From: DATBFX01 sp036558305
Lineage (GTDB): Bacteria > Chloroflexota > Chloroflexia > Thermomicrobiales > UBA6265
DNA: 15,047 nt
NCBI GenBank assembly: GCA_036558305.1
Contig: DATBFX010000009.1
Location: forward strand, 1-15,047
Direction of reading: 5' to 3'
Position 1 is the stretch's first letter; each line of letters begins with the position of its first letter. The notes beneath the pieces were generated by a model, which was not told the DNA's origin, ran no database searches, and saw only the letters and a program-made list of their open reading frames with translations. The translations under genes and the position numbers were made by a program. Shown here piece after piece: positions 1-6,703 of this stretch.

Positions 1-1
1 G

Positions 2-136
2 GGCTTCCTCAGCACGCGCTTCCCGTTCCCGCACAGCGCCGAGCTGACGTTCGATGCACCCGGCGAGTATCCCTACTACTGCGCCATCCACGGCAGCCCC
101 AACCAGGGCATGCGCGGCACCATTGTCGTCAAGTAG
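2..136 (+). CDS. Plastocyanin-like blue-copper protein, C-terminal end only
   Basis: Only the last 44 codons lie in the window; the gene begins upstream. The frame opening at base 2 runs without a stop to TAG at 134-136. The peptide has the C-terminal half of a cupredoxin fold: an ELTFDAPGEY strand, then YYCAIHG with Cys and His copper ligands spaced C-x2-H, then a Met seven residues after the His, and the final strand MRGTIVVK. Cys, His and Met are three of the four type-1 copper ligands; the first His would lie upstream. Such proteins are usually exported one-electron carriers. The multicopper oxidase at 651 is a plausible partner because it carries a similar domain. A 27-base stretch of this gene (41-67) recurs inverted at 326-352. 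The family call is firm; the exact role is unknown. Confidence 0.85.
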   Translation, partial: GFLSTRFPFPHSAELTFDAPGEYPYYCAIHGSPNQGMRGTIVVK

Positions 137-298
137 CCGCCTGACCGGCACGCGATCACGCCGGGGGCCTGGGGCATTGATTGCCTGGGTCCCCGGCGAG
201 ACCTGCGTTCGCGGAGTCCGCGCATCGATCGCGGCGGCAGTGGAGCCTTCCGGACTCCCCGCAACCGGTTGCGCTTCCGAATTCCTCGTTGGTCTCTC

Positions 299-535
299 GG
301 AGTGCAAGATGCAGTAATCGCCCTGCTCCCCGGGTGTATCGAACGTCAGCTCGTACGTGTCTTGCGGCTGGTAGCCGTCCCACCCGACCAGACTCGGGTC
401 GACCCCGAGATCGCCCGATTTGTGGTAGCCGCTGCCGCTAAAGGTGCGACGGCCTTGCGGGAAGAACGCCGGTGCCGGTGCCGGCGGAAATCGGGACCTT
501 GGTCCCCCAGGAATTACCCAAACGGTCGCCTTCAT
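299..535 (-). pseudogene. Degenerate plastocyanin-like domain on the minus strand
   Basis: The gap between the two copper genes is not empty. Read on the minus strand from an ATG at 535-533, the frame gives a stretch beginning ATVWVIPGGP, then FFPQGRRTFSGSGYHKSGDL, then TYELTFDTPGEQGDYCILHS. The last part matches the tail of the protein at 2-136 (ELTFDAPGEYPYYCAIHG). It keeps the C-x2-H copper pair: Cys codon 313-311, His codon 304-302. At DNA level 326-352 is the reverse complement of 41-67 with 25 of 27 bases identical. After the His the similarity ends: there is no Met ligand, no closing strand and no stop, and the frame runs antisense through the intact gene to the window edge. Where the first His ligand is expected the sequence reads GPRSRF. 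I infer an inverted, decayed copy. A real gene with an unusual C-terminus is less likely. Bases 137-298 and 536-650 show no other gene; 525-575 is the most AT-rich part. Confidence 0.6.
493..506. promoter_or_regulatory. Short dyad GGGACC-TT-GGTCCC
   Basis: Two perfect 6-base arms flank a 2-base centre, about 145 bases upstream of the oxidase start. With so short a loop this would act as a DNA dyad (operator-like) rather than an RNA hairpin. It also falls inside the minus-strand cupredoxin remnant, where it spells part of GGPRS, so it may be accidental. Confidence 0.2.
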
Positions 536-650
536 TACGCCAAGCTTTGTGCATACTTGAACAGATTTGATTGCCAGTGTCCTATCGGCTCTGCAACAGC
601 GCGTCGCAGGGCCGCCGGGGAGCGTTTGCCCCTGTCTGGGGCAGATCGGG

Positions 651-2099
651 ATGGAAACTGCCATGGATCGTCGGCGCCTCGCTTCCCTGCTTCCCACCGC
701 TTCGCGCCTGTCCCGGCGTAACGCTCTACTTCGCCTGGGGAGCGCCTCGGCCGTGGCCGTTACGGGACTGGGGATGGCGAAGTCGGCACCGGCGCTGGAG
801 GCGGTCGCCGAGGAGGCGTGGCCGGCACCCAAGGGAGAACCTCGGTTGCGAGAGTTCGCACTGACGGCCGCGGAATTCGACTGGCCGCTGATGGAGGACA
901 CGGTCGTCCGCGCTTGGGGCTACAACGGCCAGATGCCTGGGCCAGAACTTCGCGTGCGCGAGGGCGACCGAGTCCGCGTCACATTGACCAACGAACTCCC
1001 CGTGCCGACGACGATCCATTGGCATGGCGTCAACGTTCCCAACGCGATGGACGGCGTGGCCGGGCTCAATCAGGCCCCGGTCGACCCCGGCGCCTCCTTC
1101 GTCTACGACTTTATCGCAACGCCGGCCGGAACCCGCTGGTACCACTCGCACACCGATCCGGCGCTTCAGGTGCCGATCGGTCTCTACGGCGTCTTGATCG
1201 TCGAGCCGCGCGTCACGGTCGAGACCTACGACCGCGACGACACCTACGTCCTCGCCGAGTGGGACGCCGAGTTGACCCCGGCGGTGGCGGCAGGAACCGC
1301 GTCGCGTGGCCCCGGCGACCGCACCCTGCGCGGCGGCGAATTGGGCAGCGACTACTTCTTGATGAACGGGAAAATGCACGGCGCAGTCCCGCCCATCGTC
1401 GTGAAAACGGGCGAGCGCGTGCTGATCCGGCTCCTCAATGCCGGCAGCCTGCCGCACGCATTCCATACCCACGGTCACTCCTTTCAGATCGTCGCCACCG
1501 ACGGCAATCCCGTCCCCGCGGCCGGTCGGTGGACGAAAGACACCGTGCTGATCGGTCCGTCTGAGCGCTACGACCTGGCGCTGGTCGCCGACAACCCCGG
1601 TGTCTGGATGGTCCACTGCCACATGGAACACCATATGGCCAACGGGATGATGACGCTCCTCGCCTACGAGGGGTACAAACCGACCGGACCCGTCGCCGAT
1701 TTCTATGACGCCGCTCCGGCCGACGCGACGCCCACCGTGCCCGGGCACGACGGCGGGGACATGCCGCCGGGCATGGCGATGGACACGCCAACCGCCGCGC
1801 CCACCTCGGTCCCGTCCGCGACGCCGGCGGATGCGACGACCGGTCCGACGGCCACGGTGTCGATGGTCGACGACCGCTTTGTCCCGAACGGGTTGGCGGT
1901 GGCCATCGGCACGACCGTGACCTGGACCAACAACGGGCAGGATTGGCACAGCATCGCGAGTTTCGACGGCAGCTTCGAATCGGACCGGATTTCCCCCGGT
2001 GAGTCGTATTCCCACCGGTTCGACGAGGCCGGAACCTACCAATACGTCTGCAAGCACCACTTCATGCAGGGCATGACCGGGGCGATCACGGTCTCCTAA
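651..2099 (+). CDS. Tat-exported two-domain multicopper oxidase with fused C-terminal cupredoxin
   Basis: A 482-residue copper oxidase, expected to oxidise phenols, metal ions or other one-electron donors while reducing O2 to water outside the membrane. Residues about 20-40 form a Tat signal (SRRNALLRLG plus a hydrophobic run). All four oxidase copper motifs are present: HWHG at 123, HSH at 165, H269-x2-HTHGH at 272, and HCHMEHHMANGM at 322-333, which supplies the type-1 Cys323, His327 and Met333. Only about 100 residues separate the second and third motifs. This fits a two-domain enzyme with the type-1 site in domain 2, not a three-domain laccase. A linker (about 350-400) rich in Pro, Thr, Ala and Met (His366, Met371, 375, 377) leads to a second blue-copper domain (about 401-482) with likely ligands His433, Cys467, His470 and Met475. 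ATG 663 is an equally possible start; an in-frame TTG at 567 is unlikely. Substrate unknown. Confidence 0.9.
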   Translation: METAMDRRRLASLLPTASRLSRRNALLRLGSASAVAVTGLGMAKSAPALEAVAEEAWPAPKGEPRLREFALTAAEFDWPLMEDTVVRAWGYNGQMPGPELRVREGDRVRVTLTNELPVPTTIHWHGVNVPNAMDGVAGLNQAPVDPGASFVYDFIATPAGTRWYHSHTDPALQVPIGLYGVLIVEPRVTVETYDRDDTYVLAEWDAELTPAVAAGTASRGPGDRTLRGGELGSDYFLMNGKMHGAVPPIVVKTGERVLIRLLNAGSLPHAFHTHGHSFQIVATDGNPVPAAGRWTKDTVLIGPSERYDLALVADNPGVWMVHCHMEHHMANGMMTLLAYEGYKPTGPVADFYDAAPADATPTVPGHDGGDMPPGMAMDTPTAAPTSVPSATPADATTGPTATVSMVDDRFVPNGLAVAIGTTVTWTNNGQDWHSIASFDGSFESDRISPGESYSHRFDEAGTYQYVCKHHFMQGMTGAITVS

Positions 2100-2126
2100 C
2101 CCACCGCCCGATCGTCGGTCCGGCAA

Positions 2127-2156
2127 TCGGCGGTGCCGCGAGTGTTGCGCCGCCGA
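2127..2156. terminator. Hairpin between convergent genes
   Basis: TCGGCGGTGC and GCGCCGCCGA form a 10-bp stem (one G-U pair) around a 10-base loop, in the 79-bp gap between the ends of the oxidase and the dehydratase. A smaller hairpin (GCGCC/GGCGC) overlaps its right side. No T-run follows on either strand, so it is at best a weak or factor-assisted terminator serving both directions. Confidence 0.4.
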
Positions 2157-2178
2157 AGGCGCCGCTGGGTTCGCGCCG

Positions 2179-3342
2179 TCAGTCGAAAAACGGCGCGAAC
2201 CAACTCTCCGGGATCTCCAATCCCAAACCCGGAGCGTCGCTGGGCGTCAACCAGCCGTCCTTCGGCGCCGCTTGTCCAGGCAACGCCCAACCCTCGGCCA
2301 GTGGCACACCGGGCGCGGTGCCGACGAAACATTCCAGCCACGGGACCGCCGCCGATGCATGAGAGAAGTGTTGCCCGGCGGGGGTGTTCCCTCCGCCGTG
2401 CAAGATCACGCTCAGCCCGGATGCTTGCGCGGTGGCGGCGATCTGCTGGCAAACCGTGACGCCGCCGCACCAGTTGATGTCCGGCTGGAGGATGTCGACG
2501 ACGCGGTGACTTGCCGCCCATTGGAACGGAAGCGGCGTATACCAATGTTCTCCGGTTGTCAGGGTTTGCCAGGGAAGGCGTGCCCGAAGCGCGAGGTGCG
2601 CGTCGTGATCGTCCGGGACGAGGCATTCCTCGATCCACTTGAGCCGGTATGGGCGGAGCACGTCGGCGAGTCGCACCGTGTATTCGACGTCGAACGCCAT
2701 CCAGCAGTCGAGCATGAGTTCGCACTCGTCGCCGATCTGCTCGCGTGTCTTGGCGACGAACTCCTCGTTCTTGCGGATGCCGTCGAGACCGTCGGCTGGG
2801 CCGTAGGGACAGGCGAGCTTGAAGGCGCGGAAACCGAGTTCCTGGTACCAGGCGACGTCGTTGCCGGTCGCGTAGCAGAAGAGCTTGTCCTTTTGCGGAC
2901 CGCCCAGCAGTTCGTAGACCGGCCGGTCGAGCAGTTTGCCGCGCGCATCCCAACAGGCGATGTCGACCGCGCTGACGGCGTACGAGGCGAGTCCGCTCGA
3001 ACCGTAGAGTTGGGTCATGCGGAACATCATGTCGGCCAGGCGATCCGCGGCCATGACGTCCTGACCGACGAGTTGCGGTGACAGGTGGTCGTCGATCACG
3101 GCCGCGGTCGCGCGACCGTGCGCGGTGCTGCCGTAACCGATCGTTCCATCTTCCAACGTGACCCTGCACCACGTCTGCTCCCATTTCGGGAACCAGAGGG
3201 CACGCAAGGCCTTCACGTGCGGGTAGCGCGACATCGGGTTGGCAACCTCGGCCGATTCCGACCAGGAAGCGCGGCGTTTGGCGGGGTGCTCGTTCCGCGG
3301 GGGAACCGTGAGTCGCATCGCCTCGATCGCGGTGATTTTCAC
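2179..3342 (-). CDS. L-rhamnonate dehydratase-like enolase-superfamily enzyme
   Basis: A full-length 387-residue member of the mandelate-racemase branch of the enolase superfamily, which dehydrates sugar acids to 2-keto-3-deoxy acids using Mg2+. Visible metal ligands are Asp212 (LDCW), Glu238 (WIEEC) and Glu265 (TGEH). The general-base dyad is Asp288 (QPD) and His315 (ILHG). These positions and motifs (SRYP near the N-terminus, CYATG, MLDCWM, LKWIEECL, QPD-x2-WCGG) track L-rhamnonate dehydratase with a nearly constant offset of 14-15 residues, as I recall that protein. No second Lys base (KxK) is evident, also as in that family. The start is GTG 3342-3340, behind AAAGGA at 3357-3352. It is divergent from the oxidoreductase at 3564 and near a lactonase-like gene, which supports a sugar lactone to acid to keto-deoxy-acid route. 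A related sugar acid such as L-fuconate or L-lyxonate remains possible. Confidence 0.85.
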   Translation of the reverse strand: MKITAIEAMRLTVPPRNEHPAKRRASWSESAEVANPMSRYPHVKALRALWFPKWEQTWCRVTLEDGTIGYGSTAHGRATAAVIDDHLSPQLVGQDVMAADRLADMMFRMTQLYGSSGLASYAVSAVDIACWDARGKLLDRPVYELLGGPQKDKLFCYATGNDVAWYQELGFRAFKLACPYGPADGLDGIRKNEEFVAKTREQIGDECELMLDCWMAFDVEYTVRLADVLRPYRLKWIEECLVPDDHDAHLALRARLPWQTLTTGEHWYTPLPFQWAASHRVVDILQPDINWCGGVTVCQQIAATAQASGLSVILHGGGNTPAGQHFSHASAAVPWLECFVGTAPGVPLAEGWALPGQAAPKDGWLTPSDAPGLGLEIPESWFAPFFD

Positions 3343-3484
3343 GAATGGTGATCCTTTCAGGTAACTTGATCCAGAGTTCGCCGAAATGATTGACCCGTGG
3401 AAAGCCTGTCCGATTGGCCGGTCACGTCGGCAACTGACGTCACAGACGATACCCGAGAACCCGATTCTGCGCCGCCCTCACGCG

Positions 3485-3515
3485 TTGCACCGTCCGCCGT
3501 GCAATTCGGTAGGAT
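3485..3515 (+). promoter_or_regulatory. Candidate sigma70-type promoter for the 3564 gene
   Basis: TTGCAC (3485-3490) and TAGGAT (3510-3515) are separated by 19 bases and lie about 50 bases before the start codon at 3564, in the divergent intergenic region 3343-3563. The spacer is longer than ideal and GC-rich genomes often diverge from this consensus. No convincing counterpart is seen for the minus-strand dehydratase. Confidence 0.3.
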
Positions 3516-3563
3516 GGGTTCTGTCGAAGCGGTGGCGACGATGGAAAACAGGAGGAGCAGAGG

Positions 3564-4739
3564 ATGAGCCGGCTCGGGGTGATCGGTTACGGCAGGCGGA
3601 TGCAACACATGCTGAAGACGATCGATCGCTTCAAATCGGGGGCGACCGTCGCCGCGGTTCTCGATCCCCGCGAGACGGACTTGCGGGCGGCATTTCCCGA
3701 GGCGCTCACCGGGGTTGCGTTCTACGGCGACGTCGATCGGATGCTCGACGAGCAACAACTCAACGGCGTCCTGATCGGTACCCGTTGCACCCTCCACACC
3801 CCGTACGCGGTCAAGGTGCTGGAGCGGAATCTGCCGCTCTTCCTGGAAAAACCGGTGGCGACCAGTTGGGACCAACTCGCGGAACTGCAAGCGGCGAGCG
3901 AGCGGACGACGAGTCAGGTCGTCGTGTCGTTCCCGTTGCGCGTCTCACCGCTTTGCGAGACCGCCCGCCAAATCATCGACTCCGGAGCGATCGGCACGGT
4001 CGAACATGTCCAGGCGGTGAACAACGTCCCCTTCTACGCCGCTGACTACTACCACGGCTGGATGCGCGACGAAGCGCAGACGGGCGGTCTCTGGCTGCAA
4101 AAGGCGACCCACGACATCGATTACCTCAACTACCTGATCGGGCAGCCGCCGCTCGGAGTCGTCGCAATGGAGTCGAAAACCGTCTTCCGCGGCGACATGC
4201 CGGCGGGACTCAAATGCGTCGATTGCTGGCGCCAGGTGGAGTGCCCGGAAAGTCCCTACAACCTCTTCCGGCAGGGCGTGACCCACGAGGTCGAACCCAA
4301 CGACTGGTCGTGCAGCTTCGCCGTCGACACGGGCAACCACGATTCGGCCAGCGCCATCATCCGCTACGAGTCTGGGATCCACGCCGTCTACACCCAGAAC
4401 TTCTACACGCGGCGGGGTGCGGTCGCCCGCGGGGCGACGCTCGTCGGCTATCTCGGCACGGTCGCCTTCGACTGGTACAAGGACGAACTGACCGTCCATT
4501 ACCACCACTCGGCCCGAGTCGAACGCCACCGCTTCGAATCGACCGGCGTGGGGCACCACGGCGGCGACGAAGCACTCGTCGCGGAATTCCTCAACGCGGT
4601 TGCGGGCAAGGAGAGCACACGGGCGCCGCTGGCGGCAGGAATCCTCAGTGCTCAGATGTGCCTGATGGCCCGCGACTCCTGCCAGACCAACGCGTTCCAG
4701 GAGTTCCGACCTCTCATGGCGCGGCAAGTGGTCGCTTGA
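3564..4739 (+). CDS. Gfo/Idh/MocA family NAD(P)-dependent oxidoreductase
   Basis: A 391-residue cytoplasmic dehydrogenase of the glucose-fructose/inositol dehydrogenase family. It has an N-terminal Rossmann fold (GVIGYG at 5-10), the EKP motif at 95-97 with the usual catalytic Lys96, and a C-terminal substrate domain with K180-x2-HDID (His183, Asp184, Asp186). The glycine motif is atypical, GYGRRM, lacking the third Gly. Residues 217-226 hold a Cys cluster, KCVDC then C226, of the kind seen in some members of this family and possibly metal-binding. Its end, DSCQTNAFQEFRP, recurs in an orphan fragment at 7710. The start is set by AGGAGG at 3550-3555, eight bases before ATG. It is divergent from the dehydratase and convergent with the next gene (15 bases between stops). 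Substrate is not readable from sequence; oxidation of a sugar or sugar derivative is likely from context. Confidence 0.85.
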   Translation: MSRLGVIGYGRRMQHMLKTIDRFKSGATVAAVLDPRETDLRAAFPEALTGVAFYGDVDRMLDEQQLNGVLIGTRCTLHTPYAVKVLERNLPLFLEKPVATSWDQLAELQAASERTTSQVVVSFPLRVSPLCETARQIIDSGAIGTVEHVQAVNNVPFYAADYYHGWMRDEAQTGGLWLQKATHDIDYLNYLIGQPPLGVVAMESKTVFRGDMPAGLKCVDCWRQVECPESPYNLFRQGVTHEVEPNDWSCSFAVDTGNHDSASAIIRYESGIHAVYTQNFYTRRGAVARGATLVGYLGTVAFDWYKDELTVHYHHSARVERHRFESTGVGHHGGDEALVAEFLNAVAGKESTRAPLAAGILSAQMCLMARDSCQTNAFQEFRPLMARQVVA

Positions 4740-4754
4740 GTGCCGGAGTCGCGG

Positions 4755-5777
4755 CTACGGCCGGCGTGGATGACGGGTGTCCGGGCCGAGCGCGACTAGC
4801 CGGGCGTCGAGCGAGTCCTGGGCGGCCTGGAGAGCGGTCATCGCCGGACGAACCGACCGACCGGAGACCGCGGGTTCGCGCGCCTCGCGGATCGCCGCGA
4901 AGAAGTCGGCGTCCTGGCGCGCGATCGGGGAATCCGAATTGTCCGCGTCGGTCCCGTCCGCTTCGACCAGGAGTTGCTCGCCGTCGTGCAAACGCCCATC
5001 GGCGAAGAGGAGCGTGCGTTCCTCGCCGATGATCAGGTAGTCGTGGAACGGGATCGTGACGTGGTACGACATGGACACGGTGACGAGTTGATCCCTTTCC
5101 GTGCGCATCGTCAGACTGAGGTCCATCGGGATGTCGAGGTCGCCGCCTGGGAGCGCCACTTGAGCAACCGTCTCGACCGTCTCGCCGCGGTCGGCGACGC
5201 CGAGCAACCAGAGCGCGGCGTCGACGGCGTGGCAGCCATGGTGCCACAACAGGTTGTCGGTCCACGACCGGCGGCGACCTCGCCAGTTGACGTTCTCGCG
5301 CCGGCCGAACATGTAGCGGGAGACGATGGCGTGCGGATGGATCTCGCCCGTCGCGATGAGTCGCCGGACTTCGATCAACGCCGGCAGGTAGCGCTGCGTA
5401 TGGCACACCATCAACCGCCGGTCGACCTCGCCGGCCAGGGCCGTCAACCGCTCGGTGTCCGCGACGGACAACGCCAGCGGGATCTCGCAGAGGACGTGCT
5501 TGCCCGCCCGCAGACACCGTTCGGTTTGCGCGGCATGGACGGGAGTGGGCGAGCAGACGATCACCGCGTCGACGTTGGGATCGGCCAGCAGATCGTCGAG
5601 CGAGGTGTGCACGACTTCAATGCCGAACTCGCGGGCAAACGCGGCGGTCGGTGCGCCCTGTGGACCCATGACCCCATAAAGGCGCAGGTCATGCCCCCCG
5701 GTGAATGCGGCCAGCGCGCCGATGGCCCGCGCATGGTCCTGGGCGATCGAACCGTACCCGAGGATCGCGATGTTCAC
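4755..5777 (-). CDS. LigC-like Gfo/Idh/MocA oxidoreductase with CEIP replacing EKP
   Basis: A 340-residue family member with Rossmann motif GYGSIA (7-12). The catalytic EKP motif reads CEIP at 97-100, so Ile99 replaces the Lys. The substrate-domain signature RSWTDNLLWHHGCHAVD (170-186) keeps His183 and Asp186. From memory, VEIPLA and RSWTDHLLWHH are hallmarks of LigC, which oxidises the hemiacetal of 4-carboxy-2-hydroxymuconate-6-semialdehyde to 2-pyrone-4,6-dicarboxylate. This gene matches that subfamily better than the sugar dehydrogenases beside it. GTG 5777-5775 is chosen because AGGAG sits seven bases upstream and the Rossmann fold starts at once; a longer in-frame N-terminal extension is antisense to the next gene. 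It is divergent from an amidohydrolase-2 gene (95 bp apart). The enzyme could therefore act in a pyrone or aromatic pathway or on an unrelated carbohydrate. Confidence 0.8.
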   Translation of the reverse strand: MNIAILGYGSIAQDHARAIGALAAFTGGHDLRLYGVMGPQGAPTAAFAREFGIEVVHTSLDDLLADPNVDAVIVCSPTPVHAAQTERCLRAGKHVLCEIPLALSVADTERLTALAGEVDRRLMVCHTQRYLPALIEVRRLIATGEIHPHAIVSRYMFGRRENVNWRGRRRSWTDNLLWHHGCHAVDAALWLLGVADRGETVETVAQVALPGGDLDIPMDLSLTMRTERDQLVTVSMSYHVTIPFHDYLIIGEERTLLFADGRLHDGEQLLVEADGTDADNSDSPIARQDADFFAAIREAREPAVSGRSVRPAMTALQAAQDSLDARLVALGPDTRHPRRP

Positions 5778-5816
5778 CAATCCGCTCCTGACGTGCGGCG
5801 TGATGGTCGGACGGCG

Positions 5817-5822
5817 AGTATA
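5817..5822 (-). promoter_or_regulatory. Lone -10-like box in a divergent intergenic region
   Basis: The minus strand reads TATACT (5822-5817), one mismatch from TATAAT, 40 bases before the GTG of the LigC-like gene. No good -35 box lies 16-18 bases upstream. On the plus strand the overlapping TATAAC (5819-5824) could serve the amidohydrolase, also without a -35. Confidence 0.25.
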
Positions 5823-5872
5823 ACTCCGGGCCCGAGAGGCGACTGCGCGGAGGCGAACGAGGGAGCGAATCA

Positions 5873-6679
5873 ATGATCGTCGTCGACAGCCACTGCCATG
5901 TCTCGCCGCTTTGGTACGAGCCGGTGGAGTCCCTGCTCTTCCAGATGGAGCGCCACGGCGTAGCCCACGCCGTTCTGATCCAGATGCAGGGGCAGTTCGA
6001 CAACGCCTACCTGTTCGAGTGTGTCCGGCGATTTCCGGGCCGGTTCGCCCCGGTCGTGCTCGTCGATGCCACGCGGCCCGACGCGGTCGACGCGCTGGCG
6101 CGGCTCGCGGACGCCGGCGCGAGTGGGGTTCGACTCGGCGCGGCGACACGCTCACCGGGAGCCGATCCGCTCGCCATCTGGCGGGCCGCGTCGGACCTGG
6201 GTCTCGCCGTCAGTTGCGCCGGCGCGGCGGCCGACTTCGCGTCTGAGTCGTTTGCGGACGTCGTGGCCGCCCTGCCCGAGCTGCCGATCGTGGTGGAGCA
6301 CCTCGGCGCCGCCAGCCAACCCGACCGCGATGCAAACGAACGCGCCGCTCGGTTGAACGCCATGACACTGGCCCGCTTCCCGAACGTGTCCATCAAGCTG
6401 CCGGGGCTCGGCGAATTCTGTCGACGGGCGTTGCCGATCACCGATCCCGATCCGTTCGAGCAGCCCAACCCGCCTCTGCTGGAAATGGCCCTCGGCGCGT
6501 TCGGCAGCCACCGGCTGATGTGGGGCAGCGACTACCCGCCGGTCAGCGGACGCGAAGGGTACGGCAACGCGTTGCGCCTGCCTATGGCACGCTTCGCGGC
6601 GTTCCGGAACGTGACCGACGGAGATCCTGACCGGATCTTCGGCGGGACGGCGTTGGCGGTCTTTCCCGTTCGTGGTTGA
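5873..6679 (+). CDS. Amidohydrolase-2 family protein, probable sugar-acid lactonase
   Basis: A 268-residue TIM-barrel hydrolase of the amidohydrolase-2 group (relatives: L-fuconolactonase, L-rhamnono-lactonase, the pyrone hydrolase LigI). Metal- and water-activating residues are visible: His7 and His9 in DSHCH at the end of strand 1, His143 in VVEHLG, and Asp220 in MWGSDYPP. The length is at the short end for the group. The start ATG follows GAGGGAG (5859-5865) by seven bases. It is 24 bp upstream of an oxidoreductase in the same direction and so probably co-transcribed. Opening a lactone formed by one of the neighbouring dehydrogenases would feed the rhamnonate-dehydratase-like enzyme. Pairing with the divergent LigC-like gene suggests the alternative of a LigI-like pyrone hydrolase. 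A decarboxylase of the same superfamily cannot be excluded. Confidence 0.8.
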   Translation: MIVVDSHCHVSPLWYEPVESLLFQMERHGVAHAVLIQMQGQFDNAYLFECVRRFPGRFAPVVLVDATRPDAVDALARLADAGASGVRLGAATRSPGADPLAIWRAASDLGLAVSCAGAAADFASESFADVVAALPELPIVVEHLGAASQPDRDANERAARLNAMTLARFPNVSIKLPGLGEFCRRALPITDPDPFEQPNPPLLEMALGAFGSHRLMWGSDYPPVSGREGYGNALRLPMARFAAFRNVTDGDPDRIFGGTALAVFPVRG

Positions 6680-6703
6680 TCGAGGAGTCCGGAGGCCACT
6701 GAG

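Noticed and set aside
469..486. Triplicated GCCGGT-like hexamer
   Set aside because: Explained as Pro-Ala codons in the minus-strand cupredoxin remnant; three units only.
557..588. Possible oxidase promoter (TTGAAC with TATCGG)
   Set aside because: The spacer would be 20 bases and at the ideal spacing the -10 matches poorly; only AT-richness supports it.
726..2126. 466-codon minus-strand open frame
   Set aside because: Antisense to the multicopper oxidase, whose copper motifs are unambiguous; no recognisable domain.
5778..6155. N-terminal extension of the LigC-like frame on the minus strand
   Set aside because: Arg/Pro-rich, antisense to the amidohydrolase; the GTG at 5777 has a good ribosome site and directly precedes the Rossmann strand.
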